The notes: a model not told the origin generated them from the letters alone. Positions 23,258 to 31,853 are shown, numbered from the stretch's first letter. The stretch is DNA of 64,000 nt from Chryseobacterium sp. OV279 (GCF_900128945.1 NZ_FQUD01000005.1:124001-188000); one strand, 5' to 3'. Numbers and translations: made by a program.

Positions 23258-24607
23258 ATGGAAGATACGCTTGTTTACAATTATCAGAGACCATCGTCTT
23301 TGATAAAAAAAGATGCATCTGAAGAATTATTTCTGTCCAAGTACAGCGAAATTCAGAAGACTACGGATGCTCCCTGCTTTTTCTGGGGAGATGTCAGTCA
23401 GCCGTTTATACTGGCGAGATGCCTTATTACCCTTTCCAATATTGTGAAATCCAGCTTTAATCTGTCGCCGTTTCAGATGGCTTTGCTTAAAGACCCTATC
23501 GTTACGGCCGGAAATGAGCGGTTGCGGTTTGAAGGATTTTCGCACTGTGCCGGAGTGTACGCTAGGGTAGATGTTCTGCCTGACGGACTGCACGGTGAGT
23601 TTCTGGAAAACGGAACCACCAATGTGGATTTTAACCAACCGATGATTACTGCGTTGGGAAGCATTCGGCCGAATGAAAAAATAATGCTTTCTGTTGGGGA
23701 AAAAGAAGTTGGACTGTACAAAGAAGAAGAAAAAGTAGTGGAAAGAAAAGTTCCGCTGCCTGTAAAATGGATCAAAGGACTCAGTACCGTTCAGATCTAT
23801 CTTTCCGAGTCGGAAAAGCTTCATACTTTTAATAAAATCCAGACTCAGCAGTTATTCAGAGGAATACCGAAAGGTCCGGTAAAATCAGACTATTATCTGA
23901 TCATCAGAGGAAATAAACCTATGTTTTCTCCTGTGAAATCGGCGGATGCAGTCTGTATTGGCGGGCTTAACAGATTACGCTTGCTGGAACCGCTTCTTCC
24001 TTATATCGACCAGATGCAGGTATTTCCGCATGCAGATATGCAGTCTACCACATGGCAGCTGTATATGGGAAATATAAGGTTTAGTTTTTCTTTATCAAGG
24101 GAGAGCTGGAGAGGATTTTCAGGAGAAGGAGCCGTTTTGGACAGCCTGATTGACGATATTTCCGATGAATGGATTGATGCACTGGATAAATACGCTTATG
24201 CGAATCAGTCTTTTAATCCTTCAGCTTTTGCTGTGGAGGAAAATATGAGTCTTAAAACAACGGATAACCTGACAGGAAGATTGGCTGCCATGGGACTTTT
24301 AGGCTACGATCTTGATGATAACGGATTTTTCTACCGTAGATTACCATTTAAACTCAACCGGATTATCGGTTTAAATCCAAGGATGAAAAATGCAGAAAAA
24401 CTCATTGCAGAAGGAAAGGTGGAAATTTTAAATAAAAATTTAGCCAGAACCGAAGCCAGAGTAGAAGGGACCGGTGTACATCATACGGTTATTATCGATA
24501 ATGGGAAAGAACGCTGTACCTGCGAATGGTTCAGTAAATACCAGGGCGAGAGAGGACCATGCAAACATGTTTTGGCAGTTAAAAAAGTGGTATGCCTTAA
24601 AGCCTGA
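23258..24607 (+). CDS. SWIM zinc-finger protein
   Basis: 449 residues. The C-terminal CTCEWFSKYQGERGPCKHVL matches CxC...CxH of the SWIM zinc finger at about residues 418-437, a fold that binds nucleic acid or protein. The remainder is a mixed alpha/beta region of unknown type seen in SWIM proteins linked to DUF6493/MolR genes. It is the last gene of the three-gene operon and ends at a bidirectional terminator. Confidence 0.82.
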   Translation: MEDTLVYNYQRPSSLIKKDASEELFLSKYSEIQKTTDAPCFFWGDVSQPFILARCLITLSNIVKSSFNLSPFQMALLKDPIVTAGNERLRFEGFSHCAGVYARVDVLPDGLHGEFLENGTTNVDFNQPMITALGSIRPNEKIMLSVGEKEVGLYKEEEKVVERKVPLPVKWIKGLSTVQIYLSESEKLHTFNKIQTQQLFRGIPKGPVKSDYYLIIRGNKPMFSPVKSADAVCIGGLNRLRLLEPLLPYIDQMQVFPHADMQSTTWQLYMGNIRFSFSLSRESWRGFSGEGAVLDSLIDDISDEWIDALDKYAYANQSFNPSAFAVEENMSLKTTDNLTGRLAAMGLLGYDLDDNGFFYRRLPFKLNRIIGLNPRMKNAEKLIAEGKVEILNKNLARTEARVEGTGVHHTVIIDNGKERCTCEWFSKYQGERGPCKHVLAVKKVVCLKA

Positions 24608-24632
24608 TATTTTAAAATATAGTTGATAAAAA

Positions 24633-24661
24633 TGCGTCCGGCCGATATTCGACCGGACGCA
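24633..24661 (+). terminator. Bidirectional terminator between SWIM and MFS genes
   Basis: TGCGTCCGG/CCGGACGCA stem (9 bp) with a CCGATATTCGA loop lies between convergent genes. T-runs are weak on both sides. Confidence 0.65.
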
Positions 24662-24686
24662 ACCATTATAATGTAAAAGAATAGTA

Positions 24687-26114
24687 TCATTTTTTTCGGA
24701 CTATAGCAGCAATAACAACCGCTGCTAAAAAAGGAGCAATGGAAAATGTACCATACAGAATGATAGATGCCTGATGTGCACCCTGTATCCCTCCCGGGGA
24801 CAGTATTCCGCCAATATTGGCTGCAAGACCTGCTAAGGCCGTTCCAAAGGCCGTTGCCATAAGCTGTACCGTAGTTACGGAAGCTGAAGCCAGTTCTTCC
24901 TGTCCTGAAGGTGCCAATGCAAACACGCGCGTCAGTAAATGAGGCCATCCCATCCCGATACCTGCTCCGGCTGCGAATAGAAAAGTGCAGTTTAGAATCA
25001 GGTGAAGGTAAGATGTGTCAAAACCGGATAATAAAGAAATACCCGTAAGTCCTGCTAATCCTATAAACATCAGAATACAGCCTGCCAGAATAATCTTTCC
25101 AGCCGTTGCTTCCTTTACACCGGAAAATGCAATGGATGCCAATGTCCAGCCTATAGCAATCAGAACGGTAAGATATCCCGATTCTATCGGAGAGAATCCC
25201 TGAATGGTCTGTGCAAAATAGGGGACAAAGATTTCAATGGAAGTGGCTATGGTCAGCAATGCCATGACCACATAAGTTTTACTTAATGCTGTAGAGAAAT
25301 AATATGAACCTGTCGGAAGAAGCCTTAGTCCTGAATTTTTATTCTCGGTTACCATTAAAATATAAATAAAGAAAACAGCAACCAACACTCCTGCAACATT
25401 AAAAATGGTACTTTCTGCAATACTTCCTGCTGAAACTGAGAAAGCGGCAAGGACAAGCATAAGAAGTTTCAGATAAGGGATTGGAGGTGTTGTATGTTTA
25501 TTCTGTTTTGAAGGAAGGATAACGGAAGCCGTAATAAATATAAGCAGACAGAAAATCAGAAGAACCCCGAATGCCATTCTCCACTGCCCCTGTTCCGCAA
25601 ATATTCCGCCGACAAATGGCCCTGAAAATGCAGCAATGCCCCACATTCCTGATACGAGCGCCATGGCTCTGGGCCACAGATCTTTAATGAAAACAATCCG
25701 GATCATCGCATAGGACAGTGCAAATAACAATCCACCTCCAAGCCCTTGAATAAAGCGGCCGAGTAGCAATATGTACATTGAACCGGCGGCTGTGCAAACC
25801 AATGTGCCGAGTGCAAATAACAGGATAGCCATCTGATAGGATTTTTTTGGACCCAGTTTTGCCAGTCTGTTGGCTGAAACCACAGATCCTATGACTGATG
25901 CGGCTACAAAAAATGTAGTATTCCAGGCGTAATATTCCAGTCCTCCAATTTCTTTTATAACGGAGGGCATAACAGTAGTAGCAAGGTATACATTGGTCGC
26001 ATGAAGCATAACTCCGAGGGCCAGAGTTATTGCTTTTATACCATTTCCATTTGAAAATAAATCCTGCCAGGATACCTTGTTCAGCGTTGATGCATGATGA
26101 TCTGTACTTTCCAT
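24687..26114 (-). CDS. MFS transporter, DHA2-like drug efflux
   Basis: 475 residues with about 14 hydrophobic segments. Motif A-like NRLAKLGPKKSYQ follows the second segment, and LLGRFIQGLGGGLLFAL matches motif C-like drug-proton antiporters. It stands 80 nt downstream of the AraC regulator on the same strand, so it may be that regulator's target. Substrate unknown. Confidence 0.8.
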   Translation of the reverse strand: MESTDHHASTLNKVSWQDLFSNGNGIKAITLALGVMLHATNVYLATTVMPSVIKEIGGLEYYAWNTTFFVAASVIGSVVSANRLAKLGPKKSYQMAILLFALGTLVCTAAGSMYILLLGRFIQGLGGGLLFALSYAMIRIVFIKDLWPRAMALVSGMWGIAAFSGPFVGGIFAEQGQWRMAFGVLLIFCLLIFITASVILPSKQNKHTTPPIPYLKLLMLVLAAFSVSAGSIAESTIFNVAGVLVAVFFIYILMVTENKNSGLRLLPTGSYYFSTALSKTYVVMALLTIATSIEIFVPYFAQTIQGFSPIESGYLTVLIAIGWTLASIAFSGVKEATAGKIILAGCILMFIGLAGLTGISLLSGFDTSYLHLILNCTFLFAAGAGIGMGWPHLLTRVFALAPSGQEELASASVTTVQLMATAFGTALAGLAANIGGILSPGGIQGAHQASIILYGTFSIAPFLAAVVIAAIVRKK

Positions 26115-26196
26115 TTTAGTGAATCATTGATACATACAAAATTCGGAAGTTATTGAAGAGTTATCAATTCCTAAAATGCGGTATTTCTTTCACATT

Positions 26197-27030
26197 TCAC
26201 GGAATGCAACGGTACTGGTTGGGGGATACTCCTGTGTTGTTTTTAAAGAAACGGGTGAAATAGGAAGGACTTTCAAAACCTAATTCATAAGCACATTCCT
26301 TTACGGAATAAGAGGTGTGTTTAAGTAAATACCTGCTTTCCAGAAGAAGTCTTTCATGAATGACCTGCAAAGCGGTATGTCCGGTTTCTTCTTTGATGAC
26401 CTCTGTCAGATGTTTTGCACTGATGCCTAAAACTGACGAATAATCTCCGACACTTTTCCATTCCCTGAAATGTTTCCCAATCAGTTTTTTGAACTCATAA
26501 GTGATTTGATATCCTCTGTTCATATTTTTTTCAAAACCTAAAAGACAGAACTCACAAGCTCTGTTGTACTCATACAGGATTTCCAGAGTAACCAGACGGG
26601 CAAGGTCCAGGCGATAGGCATATGTTGAGCTCAGTTCTCTTTCGATAAGTCTGAATTTTTCAGATACCCGGTCAAAAGAATCTTCAAGTGGATAAACAGG
26701 TGGATAATTTGGATTAAGCTCAAGAAGACCGTCTGTAATTTCTTCTTTAATAAATATTTTACGGAGAAATGACCTATGGAAACAGAGTGACAGAATCTCC
26801 AGGCTGTCGGCATTTTCACACGAAAACACAGTGTCAGGGGAAAGTATAGAAATCATTCTGGGCTTAAGGTCAAAACTGTGATATCCTATTTTAATGGAAA
26901 CAGCTCCCGTAAGACAGAGAATAACGGTATAATAGTCGTTTTTTTGAGGACTGCTGAACAGTAGTCCGTCTGTACTGTTACTAAAGATGATCTCAGAATT
27001 CATATTATTTCTTATATCTGACGCTGCCAT
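26197..27030 (-). CDS. AraC-family transcriptional regulator
   Basis: 277 residues (or 268 from the internal ATG at 27003, which better avoids the 19-nt overlap with the upstream VOC gene). N-terminal cupin-like sensing domain (LKPRMISILSPD), C-terminal double HTH: DYSSVLGISAKHLTEVIKEETGHTALQVI and YELGFESPSYFTRFFKNNTGVSPNQYR. It probably controls the neighbouring VOC protein and the efflux gene. Confidence 0.88.
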   Translation of the reverse strand: MAASDIRNNMNSEIIFSNSTDGLLFSSPQKNDYYTVILCLTGAVSIKIGYHSFDLKPRMISILSPDTVFSCENADSLEILSLCFHRSFLRKIFIKEEITDGLLELNPNYPPVYPLEDSFDRVSEKFRLIERELSSTYAYRLDLARLVTLEILYEYNRACEFCLLGFEKNMNRGYQITYEFKKLIGKHFREWKSVGDYSSVLGISAKHLTEVIKEETGHTALQVIHERLLLESRYLLKHTSYSVKECAYELGFESPSYFTRFFKNNTGVSPNQYRCIP

Positions 27031-27491
27031 TCCTCATAGGAAATAACACCCAATTCCGGTTTTCCTTCACCTTCCAGGATGGAGATAAACTCGAGCTGAT
27101 TGCCATCCGGATCATTGAAATAAATGGCCAGCGCAGGCATCCATGCAAAAACCATAGGTTCATCGATGCCGTCCTTTAAAAAATTGTAAGGCTTCAGGTC
27201 TTTATTTTTCAAAAAATCTACAGAATAATTTAAAATATCTTCTTTGCTGCTGGAGAACGCAAAATGTCTTGGCTGCAGGTTTTCTTTCTGTTCCCATAAT
27301 CCCAGCATAAAATCTTTTCCTTCACCGATCCATAAAAATGCAATAGGACGCGTCTTATCCATATGAGCCAGTTTCAAACCCAATACCTCAGTGTAAAACC
27401 GGATGGAATTTTCCAAACTGCTTACCTGAACATGGGTTTCATATAATCCTTTTATCATAGCCTGAATTTTAATGTACACAAAGCTAGACAA
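27012..27491 (-). CDS. VOC-family (glyoxalase-like) protein
   Basis: 159 residues, two beta-alpha-beta-beta-beta units. IKGLYETHVQVSSLENSIRFYTEVLGL opens the first, and YFNDPDGNQLEFISIL the end of the second, with H and E at metal positions. Upstream codons (MSSFVYIKIQA) suggest the true start may be the later ATG (MIKGLY). VOC proteins detoxify or bind small molecules; next to AraC and efflux genes a resistance role is plausible. Confidence 0.82.
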   Translation of the reverse strand: MSSFVYIKIQAMIKGLYETHVQVSSLENSIRFYTEVLGLKLAHMDKTRPIAFLWIGEGKDFMLGLWEQKENLQPRHFAFSSSKEDILNYSVDFLKNKDLKPYNFLKDGIDEPMVFAWMPALAIYFNDPDGNQLEFISILEGEGKPELGVISYEEWQRQI

Positions 27492-28014
27492 TACCTTTTC
27501 AAAACCAGATGATTATTGATTCCTTTATTTGAATTGAGTGATAGAAAAATTTTATTTAAAAGATAAAAGATAAAAGATAAAAGATAAAAGATAAAAGATT
27601 TTATCATTAAGCATCAATAGGAGCGGGCTTTAGCCCGCTAATACAATAGGCCGCACTCATTTTGCTTTAACCAAAATCTTGTATTTAACCACAAATGCCA
27701 CAAATATTTTTCACAAATAACCCAATCATCTGTGCACATCTGTGAAATCCGTGGTTAATAAAAAACAATCTATACATCAATAGGAGCGGGCTTTAGCCCG
27801 CTTACACAATAGTTTTATTCATCCGGCTTTAGCCAAAATCTAAATGTAAACACAAATACCACAAATATTTTTCACAAATAACACAATCATCTGTGCACAT
27901 CTGTGAAATCTGTGGTTAATAAAAAAACACGAACCATAACCTTTCAATACTGATAAAATATCAACCAACGATTAAATTATCCCCCAATTTTCTAAAAAGA
28001 TATGAATAAAAATT
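27492..28014 (+). repeat. Repeat-rich gap before Ro60 (7-mers, REP hairpins, CACAAAT repeats)
   Basis: No gene. Contains about six tandem AAAAGAT heptamers (27554-27600), two REP-like hairpins AGCGGGCTTTAGCCCGCT (27624-27641 and 27784-27801), and two copies of the CACAAAT...ATCTGTG...GTGGTTAATAAAAAA repeat also found at 10930-11200. The two repeat families alternate as one composite unit of about 155 nt duplicated in tandem. Confidence 0.75.
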
Positions 28015-28018
28015 AACT

Positions 28019-28055
28019 ACGCAAAAAGAATGCGCAATACTGTTTTTACTTTGCA
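28019..28055 (+). promoter_or_regulatory. Regulon promoter P3 before Ro60
   Basis: CGCA 28020-28023, seven bases, TGCG 28031-28034, fifteen bases, TTTGCA 28050-28055 in TTTTTACTTTGCA. Transcription would start about 50 nt before the ATG of the TROVE gene. Confidence 0.85.
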
Positions 28056-28114
28056 TCAGAAATCAGAGAGGAAAAGACGACCCTCCAAAAATGTTTAACA
28101 AAAAACAGTAACTC

Positions 28115-29632
28115 ATGAAATTCAATTTTTTAAACAAAGAGAAAAATACCGTAATGAACTACGAAGGTGCAAAGGCATTTACCATGACACCTGCTGAAGA
28201 ATTATACAGTGCTGTTGTTACAACAGGATTATCCAAAACCTCTTATGAAAAAGGGAGCGACAGATTGGTAAGAATTCAGTCTCTGATCAAAAAAAACGAT
28301 CCGGAATTCGTAGCAAAGCTGGCGGTGTATGCAAGGAAAGATATGTACTTGCGTTCTATTCCATTGGTATTGGCTGCCGAACTCGCTAAGCAAACCTCCG
28401 GTACTGACTTAATCAGCAGAACGGTTGATGGGGTGGTGCAGAGAGCGGATGAAATCACTGAACTTTTGGCGTACTACCAAACGACGAACGAAAGAACAGA
28501 AATGAAAAAACTGAACAGGCTTTCAAAGCAGATCCAGAAAGGTCTTGCGAAGTCTTTCAATAAATTTGATGAATATCAGTTTGCAAAATACAACAGAAAG
28601 GCAGAAGTAACGCTTAGAGATGCGTTGTTCCTGGTTCATCCGAAAGCAAAAGATGAAAATCAGCAGGCAGTTTTTAACAAGATTGTGGGTGATACGTTGG
28701 AAACTCCTTTCACGTGGGAAGTTGAGCTTTCCGTATTAGGTCAGACGAAATTTGCAGATGAAACGGAAAAAAAGCTTGCTTTTAAAAATAAGTGGGAAGA
28801 ATTGATCCTGAGCAATAAGCTGGGGTATATGGCGACACTGAGAAACCTTAGAAATATTTTGGAATCGGAAGTTTCTTCTAATGCGATGGCTAAAGTTTGC
28901 AGCTATCTATCCAATGAAAAAGCTGTCCTTAATTCAAAACAGCTTCCGTTCAGATTTTTGGCGGCTTACAGAGAATTGAAAGCTAAGAAATCACCTTATT
29001 TGTCATCTGTTTTAGAAGCATTGGAAGATGCGGTGATGGTGAGTGCAAAAAATATCAAAGGTTTTGGTTTTGATACTTCGGTGGTGATCGCGGCGGATGT
29101 TTCAGGTTCTATGCAGAAGCCGGTTTCTCCTAAAAGTAAAGTATTGCTTTACGATATCGGATTATTGATGTCTATGATTTTGCAGTCACAATGTAAAAAT
29201 GTGATCACGGGTATATTCGGTGACAGCTGGATGAGAGTTCCTATGCCTAAAAGCGGTATTTTGAGAAACGTGAATGCGTTTTACAAGCGTGAAGGTGAAG
29301 TAGGGTATTCTACCAACGGTTATCTGGTGATTGAAGACTTGATTAGAAAGAAAGAACAAATAGATAAAGTAATGTTGTTTACCGATACGCAGTTGTGGAA
29401 CAGTAAAAACACCAAGCATTCTTTTGAAGATTCCTGGAATAAGTATAAAAAGATAGCTCCGGATGCAAAATTATATATATTTGATTTAGCGGGTTACGGA
29501 AACCAGCCGTTAGATGTCAGAAAAAATGACGTATATCTTATTGCAGGTTGGTCGGATAAGATTTTCGATGTATTGAATGCTGTGGAAGACAGAAAGTCTG
29601 CGGTGCAATTAATTAAAAAAGTGGTGCTGTAA
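28115..29632 (+). CDS. rsr: Ro60/TROVE-domain ring protein (Rsr-like)
   Basis: 505 residues. The N-terminal TROVE helical-repeat ring (from MNYEGAKAFTMTPAEELY to about residue 310) includes LAVYARKDMYLRSIPLVLAA, the typical conserved block. The C-terminal vWA domain has the MIDAS-like AADVSGSMQ motif near residue 330 and LMSMILQSQCKNV. Ro60 binds Y RNAs on its outer surface and misfolded RNA in its central cavity, and in Deinococcus and Salmonella it acts with PNPase and RNA-repair genes. Here it lies upstream of seven Y-RNA-like genes and is controlled by promoter P3. Strong family call; function in this organism is by homology. Confidence 0.95.
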   Translation: MKFNFLNKEKNTVMNYEGAKAFTMTPAEELYSAVVTTGLSKTSYEKGSDRLVRIQSLIKKNDPEFVAKLAVYARKDMYLRSIPLVLAAELAKQTSGTDLISRTVDGVVQRADEITELLAYYQTTNERTEMKKLNRLSKQIQKGLAKSFNKFDEYQFAKYNRKAEVTLRDALFLVHPKAKDENQQAVFNKIVGDTLETPFTWEVELSVLGQTKFADETEKKLAFKNKWEELILSNKLGYMATLRNLRNILESEVSSNAMAKVCSYLSNEKAVLNSKQLPFRFLAAYRELKAKKSPYLSSVLEALEDAVMVSAKNIKGFGFDTSVVIAADVSGSMQKPVSPKSKVLLYDIGLLMSMILQSQCKNVITGIFGDSWMRVPMPKSGILRNVNAFYKREGEVGYSTNGYLVIEDLIRKKEQIDKVMLFTDTQLWNSKNTKHSFEDSWNKYKKIAPDAKLYIFDLAGYGNQPLDVRKNDVYLIAGWSDKIFDVLNAVEDRKSAVQLIKKVVL

Positions 29633-29730
29633 AAGGCACTGTTTTTATAAATGATAATTGATGAATGATGAATAATCCGATGAGATTGCTTCGTTACTCC
29701 ATTCTCCGCAATGACAAATACATTAAAACC

Positions 29731-30192
29731 ATGTCTGAAAACCATCCATATCAAGAAACCGGAAACAGAGGCCTTTTTATAAAAGAAGATTTAACTCATC
29801 TTTGTCTGTGTCCATGCTGCGGAGCACCCGATTGTGGTGAAGAATATATGTTGCTGACAGAATCGGAAGGCAATCAGGAAGCAGTACTTTTTGGAGGTGG
29901 AACTTTCAGAGGATATTTAAATTATTGGTTTTATGAAGGGATTACCCCGGAAGAGTACAACATATTGCCGGAATTTGTAAGACAAAACAATGAATGCAAC
30001 GGCTGGCAGGATATCAGCGCTCAATGTACTGAGATCGACGCAGATGATTTTCTGCTGACTTTAGAATCTATCAAAAATTGTAGCAGGAAAGAATATCTGT
30101 ACGATGATTTTGAAAACTATTATTATCCTGTTTTTAAAAATTTCGCAGAAGAAGTTATAAAAAAAGGACAGAAACTGTATATCAGTATTTAA
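29731..30192 (+). CDS. Unknown cysteine-rich-N-terminus protein after Ro60
   Basis: 153 residues from the ATG at 29731 (MSENHPYQET); the upstream extension is AT-rich and unlikely to be coding. LCLCPCCGAPDCGEEY at about residues 24-39 has five cysteines that could bind zinc. The rest is acidic with no motif I recognise. It lies about 100 nt after Ro60 and just before promoter P4, so it may be co-transcribed with Ro60. Confidence 0.65.
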   Translation: MSENHPYQETGNRGLFIKEDLTHLCLCPCCGAPDCGEEYMLLTESEGNQEAVLFGGGTFRGYLNYWFYEGITPEEYNILPEFVRQNNECNGWQDISAQCTEIDADDFLLTLESIKNCSRKEYLYDDFENYYYPVFKNFAEEVIKKGQKLYISI

Positions 30193-30216
30193 AAAAATAC
30201 AAATAAAAAATAAACT

Positions 30217-30253
30217 GCGTAAAAAGAATGCGCACTTCAGAAATAACTTTGCA
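30217..30253 (+). promoter_or_regulatory. Regulon promoter P4 before the Y RNAs
   Basis: CGTA 30218-30221 (one base from CGCA), seven bases, TGCG 30229-30232, fifteen bases, TTTGCA 30248-30253. Same geometry as P1-P3. The predicted start, about 8 nt after TTTGCA, coincides with the 5' end of Y1. Confidence 0.8.
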
Positions 30254-30261
30254 ATTGTTAT

Positions 30262-30335
30262 TGACCCGGTGCCGTAAGGAAAGAACTTCTTCGACTTTTC
30301 ATTGAACAGAGTCTTTTCGCCAGATGCCCGGTACA
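30262..30335 (+). ncRNA. Y-RNA-like gene Y1
   Basis: Follows P4. Lower stem CCGG, bulged T, GC pairs with GC-CCGG. The conserved GTGCCGTA...CTTCG block on the 5' side matches the other six copies. No tRNA-like module; the interior is a short hairpin loop. Confidence 0.7.
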
Positions 30336-30341
30336 GACAGA

Positions 30342-30427
30342 CCAATGCCGTACACTAAGCGTTTCATCGTCAAACTTCCAATTTGAATACATTCAAAAAA
30401 CGCTTATGACTTATTGCTTGGTTTTTT
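30342..30427 (+). ncRNA. Y-RNA-like gene Y2
   Basis: Lower stem CCAA-(T)-GC with GC-TTGG, upper stem AAGCGTTT/AAACGCTT, 5' block ATGCCGTA...TTCATCG. It ends in GGTTTTTT, a terminator-like tail, 10 nt before the next ORF start. No tRNA-like module. Confidence 0.7.
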
Positions 30428-30437
30428 AAATATTAGT

Positions 30438-30962
30438 ATGGAAAATATCTTTTACAAAATTGGGAAGGATCTTGAGGAAGGCAGAAAGAAAAAAGCATGT
30501 GACAGACTTAGAAATGCTGTAAATCAATATCCTGATGATCTTTCTTTAAGAGAAAAGCTGGGACGGATTTATTATGAAGCAGGATTTTTAGATGAAGCGG
30601 GAAAGTTTTGGATTTTATCTGAACCGAAAGATATGGAAATGGAAAATGCTGTGGAGATTTATAAAAGTTCTTTAAGCTATTCTGGAAATGCTATTTTAAA
30701 AGATATTGTTTTCAGAGGTGATAAAAAGATGCTCAGTGATTATGCACGGAATGTTTTAAAAGATCTCGAAAGGGACAGTTTAAAAAAGACCAATTATATT
30801 CCTGAGTATAAACAAAAATATAAAAAGGGATTGATAGATTCAAAAAGTAACCCAAGCTTCCTAAGTAAAGTGGCAATCTTTTTACTGATAGGAACAGTAA
30901 TTTTACTGCCGGTTTTGGGACTTGTTAAGCTGCGTGAACTTATCATTTCATTATTTAGGTAG
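30438..30962 (+). CDS. DUF6584-like TPR-type membrane-anchored protein
   Basis: 174 residues from the ATG at 30438. N-terminal helical repeats (KACDRLRNAVNQYPDDLSLREKLGRIYYEAGFLDEAGKFW) resemble the DUF6584/TPR-like family. A C-terminal segment (VAIFLLIGTVILLPVLGL, about residues 145-162) is a likely membrane anchor. It sits between Y RNAs Y2 and Y3 inside the P4 unit, so it may tether or regulate the Ro60/Y complex. That role is inference. Confidence 0.7.
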   Translation: MENIFYKIGKDLEEGRKKKACDRLRNAVNQYPDDLSLREKLGRIYYEAGFLDEAGKFWILSEPKDMEMENAVEIYKSSLSYSGNAILKDIVFRGDKKMLSDYARNVLKDLERDSLKKTNYIPEYKQKYKKGLIDSKSNPSFLSKVAIFLLIGTVILLPVLGLVKLRELIISLFR

Positions 30963-31050
30963 ATTTTACAGTATAAAAAAATAAGTAACCATGAAAATGT
31001 ATAAACTTTGTCTTAAAGGAACTGTGTATTGAGGTTAATTCTCAATAGAC

Positions 31051-31287
31051 ATGAAAAAATTCAAAACATTCAAAGAATCTTTTGGGATCAATGAATACGG
31101 ACTCATTGATTTTCCAAAGAAAATTTCCGGAATACAGATCTCAAGATTAAAGTATGGAAATAAAATGGGCTGTTCGTATTGCTTTCCGCACGGTTTTGAT
31201 ACGGTGAATTCCCATCAGGAAAATTACCAGAGAAACTGGAAAAAATACAGAAAAACCCGTTGGAAAAATACAAAGCAGGTGCCGTAA
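31051..31287 (+). CDS. Small CxxC protein overlapping the 5' strand of Y3
   Basis: 78 residues, basic, with CSYCFPHG at about residues 41-48. A hairpin ATTGAG/CTCAAT precedes it (31028-31046). Its last codons overlap the Y3 lower stem (GTGCCGTAA supplies the stop). Could be a real small protein or a spurious frame; the Cys/His cluster and clean length favour the former. Confidence 0.45.
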   Translation: MKKFKTFKESFGINEYGLIDFPKKISGIQISRLKYGNKMGCSYCFPHGFDTVNSHQENYQRNWKKYRKTRWKNTKQVP

Positions 31288-31400
31288 AACAGAATTGCTT
31301 CGTTGGGTGACAGCAATACAGGTTCGAATCCTGTTCTGGAAACAGATGGCGTAAGGGTATCGCTCTGTCGTAAGTTTCTGTTTGGCCAAATGCCCTGCTT
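31273..31400 (+). ncRNA. Y-RNA-like gene Y3 with permuted tRNA-like module
   Basis: Lower stem AAGCAGG-(T)-GC with GC-CCTGCTT. 5' block GTGCCGTAAAACAGAATTGCTTCG. The tRNA-like module runs GACAG (anticodon-type stem), T-arm ACAGG-TTCGAAT-CCTGT, closed acceptor TCTG-GAAA-CAGA, D-arm GCG/CGC, CTGTC. The acceptor is only 4 bp with a GAAA tetraloop. Confidence 0.8.
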
Positions 31401-31406
31401 ACAAAT

Positions 31407-31549
31407 AATCAAGTGTCGTTTTAGGATCATACTTCGGGATTTAGAAACATTGGGACGCAGGTTCGATTCCTGCCTTTTCCCTCGAAAAGGAGAGGTAGCT
31501 CAGCTGGTAGAGCAAATGCACGGAAGATCCTTTCAGTATTACCTTGATT
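31407..31549 (+). ncRNA. Y-RNA-like gene Y4 with permuted tRNA-like module
   Basis: Lower stem AATCAAG-(T)-GT with AC-CTTGATT, second stem AGGATC/GATCCT. Module: CATT, T-arm GCAGG-TTCGATT-CCTGC, acceptor CTTTTCC-CTCGAAAA-GGAGAGG (7 bp), TA, D-arm GCTC/GAGC, AATG. Variable loop 5 nt as in class I tRNA. Confidence 0.85.
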
Positions 31550-31559
31550 TAAAAATAAA

Positions 31560-31706
31560 AAGTTGAGTGTCGTCTCAGAATCATACTTCGATTACGGTTC
31601 ACCAGGTTGCAGGTTCGAATCCTGCCGTCTCTTTTTGTAAAGAGATTGTAGTTCAATTGGGCAGAGCAGGTGAAAAAGAAAGATTCTAACATGATAACCT
31701 TGACTT
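31560..31706 (+). ncRNA. Y-RNA-like gene Y5 with permuted tRNA-like module
   Basis: Lower stem AAGTTGAG-(T)-GT with AC-CTTGACTT (two wobbles), second stem AGAATC/GATTCT. Module: TTCACC, variable AGGTT, T-arm GCAGG-TTCGAAT-CCTGC, acceptor CGTCTCT/AGAGATT, D-arm GTTC/GAGC, GGTGAA. A full tRNA fold in permuted order. Confidence 0.85.
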
Positions 31707-31711
31707 CAATA

Positions 31712-31843
31712 AAAGAGTGCCGTAGAAAAGGCTTACTTCGAGTAGGAAATTAGACCTCAAAAATCTAAGAAAAGTGCAATATGCCTGAATAACAGTAAGG
31801 AGAAAGGTGCACGTCTGTCTTTTCGCCTTTTGCCTCTTTTTAA
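31712..31843 (+). ncRNA. Y-RNA-like gene Y6 without tRNA-like module
   Basis: Lower stem AAAGAG-(T)-GC with GC-CTCTTT, upper stem AAAAGGC/GCCTTTT, 5' block GTGCCGTAGAAAAGGCTTACTTCG. The interior has two plain hairpins (TTAGA/TCTAA and GTGCA/TGCAC) and no T-arm. T-run follows the 3' strand. Confidence 0.75.
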
Positions 31844-31853
31844 TAAAAAAAAT

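Noticed and set aside
27554-27600. CRISPR-like repeat
   Set aside because: Seven-base tandem units with no spacers; simple slippage repeat.
31303-31566. 87-codon ORF across Y3-Y4
   Set aside because: Covers T-arm and D-arm segments of two Y RNAs; coding is not supported.
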